Assembly: GCA_047967505.1 (NCBI GenBank) | Contig: CM106540.1 | DNA length: 64,000 nt | Direction: 5' to 3' (one strand) | Source: Dipteris shenzhenensis | Taxonomy: Eukaryota; Polypodiophyta; Polypodiopsida; Gleicheniales | Made by a program: the position numbers and the translations under genes | Part shown: piece by piece, positions 55,441 to 64,000 of the stretch | Layout of the letters: every line of letters begins with the position of its first letter | Numbering within the stretch: the stretch's first letter is position 1 | Notes under the pieces: model-generated | Database searches by the model: none | The model's input: the letters and a program-made list of their open reading frames with translations, nothing else | What the model was told of the DNA's origin: nothing

Positions 55441-55711
55441 AGGGGGAGCTCGGGGGTGCACTACTAAGAAACCTTAGGTATCACGTGCGTTCAAGGGTAT
55501 TTAAAAAACCACTCAACTAAAAAAATTCCCCCAATAAAACTACCCCTCTTTACTTATAAACTAACGGATTTAAAAAAAAATTGAATTAAAAAACCCCTCC
55601 TGTTATTGTAATCCTATTAAATTTTTTCCAACAGTAGGATTAAAATATCTCTCCATTTGAATCCACGTGGTACTTAAAATTTTTTGGAGGTGAACCCCTT
55701 GAGAGGGGAAG
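55441..55711 (+). mobile_element. MITE copy 4, 255 bp, with 8-bp target duplication
   Basis: The element 55449-55703 is flanked by AGGGGGAG (55441-55448) and AGGGGAAG (55704-55711), a 7/8 duplication. The left end is CTCGGGGGTGCACTACTAAG. The right end, reverse-complemented, is CTCAAGGGGTTCACCTCC. It contains TATCACGTGCGTTCAAGGG near the left and TTGAATCCACGTGGTA near the right. It matches copy 3 along its length. Confidence 0.92.
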
Positions 55712-55767
55712 GGAGTGAGGGAATGAGAGAGGGAGAGAGGGGGGGATGGGGGGTAGCAGGGTGTTAG

Positions 55768-55769
<2 letters not shown>

Positions 55770-55845
<76 letters not shown>

Positions 55846-55862
55846 TGTGTGTGTGTGTGTGT
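55770..55862. repeat. (AG)n and (GT)n microsatellite
   Basis: About 36 AG dinucleotides run uninterrupted to 55842, followed after a short break by nine or so GT dinucleotides. Confidence 0.97.
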
Positions 55863-56474
55863 GAGGTAGGTAGAGAGTGAGAGAGACAGATTGATTTGCC
55901 CATTAATATATTTCTTTGCTTCCTATGTAGATTTCCTTCTACCAAAAATCAAACCTAGCCTCTGGATAGTCTCAGGCGAACATCTCAAGAGTTAATGTTC
56001 TCAGGATGGAGTTCTGCCTCCTTGACAAAGTCTAGTATTTTTTTCTATAATTCATGTTGCCAAGTACCTCGAAGAGAAGGTGCATATGGAACCCTCCGTC
56101 CTATTCCTCTCCCTAACTTTGATAGTCCAAAATTTCGTCTTCTTGATCCATTCTCTATAGATGCATTTAGAATGAAGATGAAATCATATATTCAATCATT
56201 AATGAAGTTTAATTTTGGTTTAAAATATGTGGCTCTTAGTTAGTGCATGCCATCCATTATATTTATTCATTTTTTCAAATCAATAGGTTCATCCATAGAA
56301 CAAAGGCCATAGGGGTATGCAAAGACCTAGAAAAGGAATTTCTTGATAATCTTCTATACCCAATGTGGGATGTTAGGGAGGGCTTGCAGAAGGGAGACCA
56401 TTTTTGATGTATGCTTACCAAAGAAAGTATAGTAATAAGATATCAAGTAGTGTGGAGTATATGCTACATGAGAT

Positions 56475-56771
56475 ATGCTTGCAGACATTGGAAAAATAAT
56501 CATGGCACATGGATACCTCATAGAGGTAGAGATACATATGACTAATGGGGAAATCCAATATCTTGAGGTCACAGATAGTTGGAGCTTGAAGCACATTCGC
56601 GAATACATCACTATCACCTTTGATGATAGTGATTTTTTATTTACACTAAATGGGAAGATAGTGAGAAGGCGACTCGAAGGAACATCAATGCAGGATCAAT
56701 GCTCAACAAATGGAATCCTCCTTGTAACTTGGCCATTCATACTGGTATTGAATAAGTGTAATAATTTTTAA
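56475..56771 (+). CDS. Hypothetical 98-residue protein, ubiquitin-like pattern
   Basis: The open frame reads MLADIGKIIMAHGYLIEVEI and continues with TNGEIQYLEV, LKHIREYITI, DFLFTLNGKIVRRRLEG. The alternation (strand, NGE turn, strand, helix, then DFLF..NGKIV) resembles the order of a ubiquitin-like beta-grasp domain, about 75 residues. No di-Gly end is present. No introns, promoter or neighbours support expression, and it may be a fragment of a pseudogene. Confidence 0.3.
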   Translation: MLADIGKIIMAHGYLIEVEIHMTNGEIQYLEVTDSWSLKHIREYITITFDDSDFLFTLNGKIVRRRLEGTSMQDQCSTNGILLVTWPFILVLNKCNNF

Positions 56772-57230
56772 AGTGTGATGTAATTTGTGCTGGCAATGAG
56801 TCTACACTTGATAAAATTAGTAGTTTTTGAAGTGTGCTTTAATAGTTTTGAAAATATGATATAGTTTTTGAATTGTTTTGTAATAGATTTTGGACAAATG
56901 TAATAGTTTTGGAAGTGTATTGTAATAGTTTTTGTTAAGTGTGACATCATTTGTACTAACGCAATAAAATTAGTGGTTTTTTAGTTCACAATTATTGGAT
57001 TCTGTGCAATGAGGCCACATTATCTTTATGAATATTCTTAAACATTGATTGCTTTTGGCAACAGTGTTGTGCTAGATTATCCTCATGATCTATAGTATCT
57101 AATCACAGTGATGGATTTGAACTAGATCTATTTAAAAGTAAGCCAATATATTACAACGTGTCCAATATTTTATTACCTAAATTGTAGTAGACTTTTAAGG
57201 GTCTTTAAAGAGTTTGAAGTCAACTATATA
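56772..57230. other. AT-rich degenerate repeats
   Basis: Loose repeats of TAATAGTTTTGGAAGTGT type at 56760-56950. Nothing else recognised. Confidence 0.5.
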
Positions 57231-57321
57231 AAGGGTCATAGGTATGAACATAGCCTTTATTATTCTCACCTCCTCCTAGACACAACCTCTCCTTGCTCTT
57301 GTCATCTTCCACAAACCTCCA

Positions 57322-57969
57322 ATGGCCACACCCTGCCATGCACACCATGATTTCGTCTCTTTTACTCATTATTCGAGTAGAGAGGCAAAGTTGTATGAGA
57401 TTTTTGATTGCAAGATATATGTCATTGGCACAATCCACAAGCACTTGGATCTTCTTAGAGATTTGGTAGATTACATCATTAAGTCTTACATGATCTGGCT
57501 AGACATAGATAGAGTAGAAAGGGTTCCCATCAATCTCCTCATTGAATGTTGCTAAGATGATTGTGTTTTTAGGCATAGGTTGCAGAGAATTTGTAAATCC
57601 CTTAGTCCAAAATTTTTTAGAAGAATTTCAAAGGATGAAGAGTTAGATCTACAAGCGCGTCCTATAGGAAATTGTTTTGTATTTCTAGAAATAGCCTATT
57701 GTGTAATTATTCTAGAAATGGAGGACACAGATGCACCTTCATTCATCAAGGTAGAGCCATCTCTTCTTCTAGCAAAAGAGCAAGATGCCGAAGTTGAAGA
57801 GAATCTCAATGTTGTTGTGGAAGCCACCCTTGCCTAAGAGTGGTCATTGGACAAAGGAAAGCACATAGTAAAAGTTGAGAGCATGGTAGAGGTTGCAGTG
57901 GTGCCCAAAGAGGTAGGTGGAAGATATGCATGGGATAGCCAGAAGAGGAAGAAGAGGAGGAAGGTATGA
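57322..57969 (+). pseudogene. Unknown decayed gene, about 215 codons with two in-frame stops
   Basis: One frame runs from ATPCHAHHDFVSFTHYSS through a TAA at 57553-57555 to LEMEDTDAPSFIKVEPSLLL, passes a TAA at 57835 and ends with a basic tail WDSQKRKKRRKV, which looks like a nuclear localisation signal. No family was recognised. The single open phase over about 650 bp argues for real coding ancestry. It may be a domesticated or host protein fragment. Confidence 0.35.
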
Positions 57970-58179
57970 CAGATGAGGTTTTGATGCAAACCCTTCCATA
58001 TGTTTTGATTGAAAATAGAGTATATTTGTCTTTGATTGACATCCAATACATAAAAAGTTGAGAGAAGATGAAGTACGAGGGGCACTCTCTGCTTGGGAGA
58101 GTAGTGTTGACTTAGGCAAACACTTTGGAGCATCCAATCTTGATTGTGTAGGAGGAAATGCATGACTCTAGTAATGCAA

Positions 58180-58860
58180 TAATTATGGAGATGGAATTTC
58201 GTGAGGTCCAAGAAAGATTGGAGGCAAAGAGGGAGAAAAAATGCTAGAGAGTTGAGACCTTTGCAGCGGCCTCATCATCGGCACCACCTCCAATAATTGA
58301 TGAGATCAAAATATCCAGCAATATTTCTCAACCAAGATATGACAAAAAAGATGCTGCCCACATTGTAAGTTCATGATATTTTGTCAATATGAACAATTTA
58401 ATGTTCTTAGTTTGAGAATAAAAAAGATTACTGACGTTATCACAACTTTTAGGATGTCATAGAAGAAGATGCTTTTGTGACATGACGAGGGGGTCGTACT
58501 TCATTTTTTCCTTACGGGAAGGAGGAGATGATAAAGTGCAGGGAACTTTCAAAGCTAGTCTCTGTTGTGGCTTTACCCCCATCTGCGTGCAAGTGTATTT
58601 TGGTGATGTTGGATTTGGCACTTTCCACTTTTGGAGAGAGACTAGTAGGAAGACATGTTGCAGCCGCCACTGCTTGGGTGCTTTGGTAGGTGCTTACGAT
58701 GCCACACAACTTGTAGAAACATTCATAGAACCCACCGTCTTGTCATCTCAGAGAAGAGCAACAATATTAGCTCAAGCAAAGCACAAAATTCTTTTTGGTG
58801 GAAGCTCACTAACCCACTCAAAAACACATGTCCATGGATAATGCTGAGAAGCACACTTGG
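58180..58860 (+). pseudogene. Possible two-exon pseudogene of unknown family
   Basis: A coding-like segment MEMEFREVQERLEAKREKKC, then SSSAPPPIIDEIKISSN, reaches a good donor (ATT|GTAAGT, about 58366). An acceptor CAACTTTTAG precedes DVIEEDAFVT at about 58452. After a TGA the frame continues RGGRTSFFPYGKEEMIKCRE and GERLVGRHVAAATAWVLW. The 86-bp intron-like gap and preserved phase suggest a spliced host gene remnant. I do not recognise the protein. Another frame over the second part is open for 119 codons, so the assignment is weak. Confidence 0.3.
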
Positions 58861-59839
58861 ATAGCACATTTTGGCTTTGTTTGTAAGTGAGCATAATGTT
58901 AATTGGCAGTTACACTTAACCCATATGTGGAGTGTCTCTATCTTTTGAATTTGAATTGCAGTATAGTTTCTCTCTCTCTCTCTCTCTCTCTCACTCTTAC
59001 ACACACAGAGGTGCAATCTTCATCCTGCTTGCTCCATCACCAGCTCTCTCTCTAACAGAGGTGCAATCTTCTTCCCTCTTGTTCCATCAAAAGAAATTAT
59101 TGTCCTCCCTCTCACTCACTCTGCTACTACTACACGTGACATTGCAGTGCCTGGATTGCCTCTCTTTCTCACACTCATGCACAGGCACAAGCTTCCTCCT
59201 GCGTGCTCCATCACCAAGAATCCTTGTTGAGTCAAAGTATTCTCTCATGTGGACTCTCTCTCTCTCTCTCCAATGACATGAATCATTTCATACTACATTG
59301 AAGGGGCTACCGCAATATTGTCAAGATCTCCTTGCAATCAAGCTTTCTTGATGCTTTGGTCAGTATGTTGACCACAATCACCAGATCTTGCTAGAGTCTT
59401 GCTACTTCTACTTGCTTTTTTAAAAAAGACCACATTATGGAGCTCATGTAGAAAGTTTTATGGATTCTTGGTTTACATTGTTCATTGTTCAGAGCATTTC
59501 TTAGTATTACATTTTTGTTTGTGTGCTACATAGCATATGGGCGGAATCACATTAACTTTCTACGCTTTTTGTGCTATTTAGCATTGACAAGATAGCATGA
59601 GTTGAAAGCACACACATTTGAGAATGATTCATATTCATTTGATATTTTTGTTTTATAAAATAATGTTTAAGAGTACATGAATAATCATAACAAGGCATGG
59701 ACTGAATCCAAGTGAAGTTGAATGACAGTTGGGAGCCTTTGTGAGTAGCTCAGAAAGTGCAAATTCTATAACAGTCGATGTGCTTACACAACCTGATCAT
59801 CATGGCTAGGAAGGGAAGGAGTGGTGAGCATGGGATCCA
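58861..59839. other. No gene; CT microsatellites
   Basis: (CT)n runs lie at about 58967-58991 and 59255-59272, within a locally duplicated phrase (AGGTGCAATCTTC, TGCTCCATCACCA). The rest is AT-rich and featureless. Confidence 0.5.
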
Positions 59840-60572
59840 TGTTAGATATCAATGCTCCACTCTCGTGTAACTACGCGGGAACCAGCTAACTCTACTTGTA
59901 AGCCCCCCATATGAGGAGAAGGCATTTGAGTAGCTCGGTTATCCGGTAGGTCCTGGTTTGGACACCAGATGGGGGCCATGTGTGGCTGATGGCTGGACGG
60001 CTTTAGATAGAGATGGCACACCACCAACTAGGCTACATGCAAGTGTGGGAAGGCATCCCTTGATTGACCGCACTGAGGGTAGACGGAGCATTTCTCGGGG
60101 CAGCCCACTCTCGGGTTGCGGGGCCCATTTGGAGCCACAGATGATCCCGGATGGCTGTGGGCCGAACGGAGACGGTAGGTGAGTTGCTCTATTTTGCCCA
60201 CCGATTTTATCATGTGGTCGGTGGCCTATTTCGAGACCGAACCCCCAGTCGGCCATTTTTGGGCAGATTGGGTCGGTCACCCAATTGGGTCTAACTGACT
60301 ACTAGTGGTGGCTATATAAGAGCAAACCCGTGAAGCTTATTTCATCACTGGCTACAACAACCCTGAATCCTTAGCATCCAACCTCCGTCCTCTATTGTTT
60401 CCAGCATGCCATTGAAGCTTCTCTCACAGGAGAGCACGGCTGGGAGGGAGCGCCATCTATTGTATTAGTTCTACAGTAATCAAATTTTTGATTCTCCATA
60501 CTATCTGCTTTTCTCTCTTGCATACGAGATCCTCTTATCTGTTGAGCACAGACATTGTATTATTTTCTTACA
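59840..60572 (+). repeat. 5' LTR of a copia element (start uncertain)
   Basis: The right end is secure: ATTTTCTTACA at 60572, immediately before the PBS. The proposed start TGTTAGATATCAATGCTCC at 59840 gives TG...CA ends and a 733-bp LTR, but the 3' LTR lies outside the window so this cannot be confirmed. TATATAAG at 60313-60320 is the probable promoter, about 250 bp before the LTR end. Confidence 0.6.
60313..60320 (+). promoter_or_regulatory. TATA box of the copia LTR
   Basis: GCTATATAAGAGC fits a plant TATA box and sits within the LTR upstream of a presumed R/U5 segment. Confidence 0.7.
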
Positions 60573-60584
60573 TGGTATCAGAGC
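60573..60584 (+). promoter_or_regulatory. Primer-binding site, initiator tRNA-Met
   Basis: TGGTATCAGAGC directly follows the LTR end CA. Confidence 0.95.
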
Positions 60585-60642
60585 CTAGAATCTAGCAAGA
60601 AGATTTGGTAGTGTGTTTCTATTTGCAAGCAGATTGTGAGAG

Positions 60643-61430
60643 ATGGCCCAGCCCACAAGACTGCGAATCCCACCATTCGGCAAAAGCGGAGAGTTGGATG
60701 GCACTAACTATCCACTCTGGAAGTTCAAGATGAAGACCATCCTAAGCGCATACGAGCTTTGGGATACTATTACTGGGGTGGACGTGAAGCCGGTTGTGAG
60801 ACAGGATCCAGCTAATGCAGGATAACAGATAGTACCAACTGCAGATGAGATTCTCGTGTGGACAAGAAGAAATGCAGATGCACTGTGTTCTATTGTCTGC
60901 AGTGTAAGTGATTCCGTCATGGCATTAGTTCAACATGTCACCATAGCGGAGGAGGCATGGACGGTCTTAAAAAATCAATATGAGACCACGAATCAGACGC
61001 GGATTCAAAATCTGGAGACTCAACTCGCGAACGAGAAACTGTCTAAGTTTGAAGCGACATAGAAGTTCATCACCAGGGTGAAGAATCTGCGTGAAGGGAT
61101 GACTGCGATTCGCATCACCATCACCAGCAAGAATCTAGCACGAAGGTGCATAGGGATTCTCCCACCAAAGTACAACGGTCTTGTTACGGCGCTGAATACG
61201 CAGAATAGAAATCCGCCCCTCAACTTTGAGGATTTCAGCGCGATGCTTATGGAGGAGGAGATGCATCAAAAGATGAGGACTGGAGAAGATTCGGCTTTCT
61301 AGACCGGATCAAAGAAAGGTAAGGGTAAGGACTCTGGTAACCCATCTTCTTCTGATGATAAAAAGAGAAAGAAGAAGATCAAGTGCTTCTATTGCAGCAA
61401 GGCAGGGCACAAGCAGAATGAGTGTTGAAA
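60643..61430 (+). pseudogene. gag: gag of the copia element
   Basis: The first ATG after the PBS starts MAQPTRLRIPPFGKSGELDG. It is followed by NYPLWKFKMKTILSAYELWD and later EAWTVLKNQYETTNQTRI, the usual plant copia gag (UBN2-type) pattern. The zinc knuckle CFYCSKAGHKQNEC, a canonical CX2CX4HX4C, ends it. In-frame stops lie at 60823 (TAA), 61060 and 61300 (TAG) and 61426 (TGA), all in one otherwise continuous frame. It would form the particle and bind element RNA if intact. Confidence 0.9.
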
Positions 61431-62700
61431 GAAGATTGCAGATGAGAAGAACGGAGTAAAGAAAGAGTCCAGCAATAGCGCGCAGGCAGTACCAATAGAG
61501 CTGTTCATCGCAATTGAGGAGATTTGCACGGAGGCAGTTCATGTACCTGCAGATGAACTGTGGATCATTGACAGTGGTGCATCGCACCACATGACCAGTC
61601 AGAAGGATTGGTATACCTCTCTACAACCGGTAGGGAATGACATCCTGGTAGCAGTCGGCAATGATGCAAAATGTCCAGCAAAAGGAAAAGGTACGATTGC
61701 TCTCAAGTCAGATGGAGTTGTAAAACAGTTGTCCGATGTTCTTTATGTGCCAGATATCAAGAGGAACTTGTTGTCCGTTTCTGCGATCATGGATCGGGAC
61801 CTCAAAGTCCAATTCGATAAGAATGGTGCATAGATTCTGGATCTTCAAGGGAAGGTCGTTGGTAAAGGTACACGGCGCAACAACATTTACGAACTCTCAG
61901 CTCTCAGTGCTCGAGCGGATGTGAAGAACACTAAGTTGTGGCATGAGAGGTTTGGTCATCTAAACCTTAGTTCTTTGAAGGAGATGCATAAAAGTGGAAT
62001 GATTGCAGACCTACCAAAAATTTCAGATCTGCCTGATGTATGTGAAGCTTGCATGATGGGCAAGTAGCATCGGCATTCCTTTCCTAAAGAGGCCAGCAGG
62101 GAAAAGGCTCCACTAGAGCTCGTTCACACGGACCTCTGTGGAAAGATGGAGATGGAAGCTTTGGGTGGTTCCTACTACTTCATGACGTTGATCGACGACT
62201 ACACTCTGACTACAGTAGAAGGATATGGATATACTTCCTGAAGACGAAAGACAAGGCTTTCAGTAGGTTCAAGGAATGGCATGTAATGGTCGAGAAAGAA
62301 TCAAGGAGGAAGGTGAAGAAGCTGAGATTAGACAGAGGTGGAGAGTTCACATCGACTGAATTTGAAAGTTACTGCAAAAGTCACGGAATCAAGAGGCAAA
62401 AACCCCCGCCACATACATCACAACAAAATGGAGTAGTAGAACGCAAGATGCGTGTCATCTACAAAATGGGCGAAGTATGATGAAAGGGAAAGATTTGCCA
62501 AAGACTTTCTGGATTGAAGCATGTAACACTGCAGTTTACATCCTGAATCGTAGCTACACGAAGGCTGTGAACAAGATGACTCCACTGCAAGCCTTTTCTG
62601 GTAAGAAACCTTCAGCTGCACATTTCAGAGTTTTTGGATGTGACTGTTTTGTGCATGTCCCTGATGCTACCAGGACCAAATGAAAACCAAAGAGCCGAAA
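61431..62700 (+). pseudogene. pol: Protease and integrase of the copia element
   Basis: Protease: WIIDSGASHHMTS, with the catalytic Asp, at about 61561-61600. Integrase zinc finger: HERFGHLNLSSL and CEACMMGK (61938-62067). Core: LVHTDLCGK (first Asp), LRLDRGGEF (second Asp), QQNGVVERK (Glu). Protease before integrase and both before RT is the copia order. TAG stops lie at 61831 and 62065. Frame changes occur near 62205, where a GACTAC phrase is duplicated, and near 62465, where a base is missing. The core Asp-Asp-Glu residues survive. Confidence 0.9.
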
Positions 62701-64000
62701 GTGTATTTTCTTGGGCTACAGTGAAGAGGCAAAGGGTTACCGTCTCTATAACCCTGTTACCAAGAAGGTAATTGTAAGTCGCGATGTGGTCTTCTCAAAA
62801 CAGCCGCATCAATTGGAGGAGGATGCTTCCTTCCCAGACAACCAGGACTAGGATATCCATCCAGTACCGCCACTAATAGCAGACCGAACTCCCCCAACAG
62901 TGCTTGGGAGGACTCAAGACAAAGAAGATGAAGAAGAGCTTGCAGAACCACAACGGCAACGGCCATTCCCGAAGTAGGCAAAGTAGCTTTTGGACAGCAG
63001 AGAACCTCCAGCCATTGAGGAGGAACCATCCGAACACCGCCGGTCCAAGAGATTAGAGGAGCAAAGAAGGGTGCAGGAACACTTGGTCAACTATGCTTTG
63101 ATGACAAAAGTGATCTGTGCTGATGAACCCAAGTGTCTTGAAGATGCACAAGGCGATGATAGGTGGATGGAGGCTATGCAGTCGGAGTATGGCTCCATAA
63201 TGAAGAACAACACTTGGGACCTTGTGGATCGACCACCAAAACGCAAGGTAATCGGAACCAAGTGGGTGTACAAGACCAAGTACAAGTCTGATGGCACGTT
63301 GGATAAGTACAAGGCTCGGCTCATGGCAAAAGGATTTACAGAGGTACATGGTTTTGATTATCAAGATACTTTTGCTCCCACAGCTCGACTAACCACAATT
63401 CGCAGTGTTTTGGCTTTAGCTGCCTAGGGAAGTTGGCTTGTGTTTTAGATGGATGTGAAATCCGCCTTTCTGAATGGAGATCTCAAGGAGGAGGTATACA
63501 TGGAACAACCACCAGGTTTTGAGATCCCCGGTTCAGAAGGTAAAGTCTGCAAACTGAAGAAGGCACTTTACGGGCTGAAACAGGCCCCACGAGCGTGGTA
63601 CCAGTGAATTGATGCCTACTTTCTGCAAAATGGTTTTAGGAGGAGCCCATGTGATGCAAATTTATATATCTTCAGAGAAGGAGGCAGGTGTATGATCGTG
63701 GTCCTTTATGTGGACGACCTTGTCATAATAGGGAACCATGAAGAGAAGATCTCGTAGACGAAGCATTTACTAAGAAGAGAGTTTGAAATGACAGACCTCG
63801 AACTGATGCATTTCTGTTTGGGGATTGAAGTTTGGCAAGATCCAAAATAGATCTTCACTTCACAGCTGAAGTATGCTGCTGGAGAGATACTGAAGGCATT
63901 TGGCATGGCTGAGTGCAAGACAGTTGGTACCCCTATGGAGGTTGACGCGAAGCTCTCAAATGAGGATTCATCACCACTCGTGGATGAAGCGAAGTATAGA
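62701..64000 (+). pseudogene. pol: Reverse transcriptase of the copia element, cut by the window end
   Basis: After the integrase C-terminus (CIFLGYSEEAKGYRLYNPVT) and an acidic linker, RT motifs are [69 protein letters not shown] and VLYVDDLVIIG, with the YVDD active site at about 63704-63718. The frame then runs through FEMTDLELMHFCLGIEV to the window end; RNase H and the 3' LTR lie outside. In-frame stops: TGA 62681, TAG 62849, 62975, 62984, 63425 and 63446, TGA 63605, TAG 63755 and 63848. Confidence 0.92.

Noticed and set aside
55640-55945. A 101-codon minus-strand frame with a long Leu-Ser run.
   Set aside because: It is the translation of the AG microsatellite and part of a MITE.
60643-64000. 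Reading TAG/TAA as Gln (a variant nuclear code, as in some green algae) to explain the many TAGs in the copia element.
   Set aside because: TGA stops and two frame changes are also present, and the 494- and 636-codon frames of the Ty3 element use no in-frame TAG. Decay of a silenced element explains the pattern better.

Overview
The window looks like intergenic DNA of a land plant with a large, repeat-rich nuclear genome. LTR retrotransposons of the Ty3/gypsy and Ty1/copia superfamilies, at every stage from nearly intact to barely legible, fill most of the legible sequence. Three primer-binding sites match plant initiator tRNA-Met and one closely matches the tRNA-Asp site of Athila/Tat-type elements. 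One element carries a chromodomain, as plant chromoviruses do. No tRNA, rRNA, CRISPR array or clearly intact host gene was recognised. The species cannot be named from the sequence; the heavy load of old, decayed copies would suit a gymnosperm or another slowly purging genome, but that is a guess.

Layout. 1-7380: a young chromovirus-like Ty3 element (87-6780, TSD GTCCC, LTRs differing at one site) sits inside an older minus-strand Ty3 pol fragment. 7381-12650: unrecognised DNA with a 241-bp tandem duplication and a decayed plus-strand retroelement gene with zinc-knuckle and acidic segments. 13140-14330: a minus-strand Ty3 gag remnant split by a MITE. 14995-21685: a decayed plus-strand Ty3 gag-pol (element A). 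At about 21685 its integrase is joined to the RNase H of a second element (B), which runs to 23650 and is followed by an isolated protease-like domain and a long unrecognised decayed gene (to about 28140). 28150-37430: a minus-strand Athila/Tat-like Ty3 element with a tRNA-Asp PBS, a promoter, a repeat-rich leader, gag, protease and RT; an internal deletion has removed RNase H and most of integrase. 41340-42180: another minus-strand RT split by a second MITE. 42945-45495: a complete non-autonomous LTR element without recognisable coding capacity. 49905-54160: tandem-repeat blocks. 54240-54575: copia LTR/PBS debris. 55449-55862: a MITE and a microsatellite. 56475-58860: weak protein-like remnants of unknown origin. 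59840-64000: a copia element (LTR, PBS, gag, protease, integrase, RT) running off the window.

The strongest less-described item is a MITE family of about 223-256 bp. Three complete copies carry 8-bp target duplications and subterminal inverted repeats containing CACGTG; there is also one fragment. Two copies interrupt recognisable retroelement genes, and for one the window also holds the uninterrupted homologous site. Other notable items are the non-autonomous LTR element with three polypurine-tract-like repeats, the chimeric INT/RNase H reading frame, a coiled-coil reading frame downstream of integrase in two separate elements, and the dominance of TAG among the stop codons of the copia element, which looks like C-to-T decay at CAG sites.

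None of these sequences appears to form a working host pathway. What they share is transposition: autonomous elements supplying reverse transcriptase and integrase, passengers that depend on them, and slow mutational decay with many small tandem duplications.
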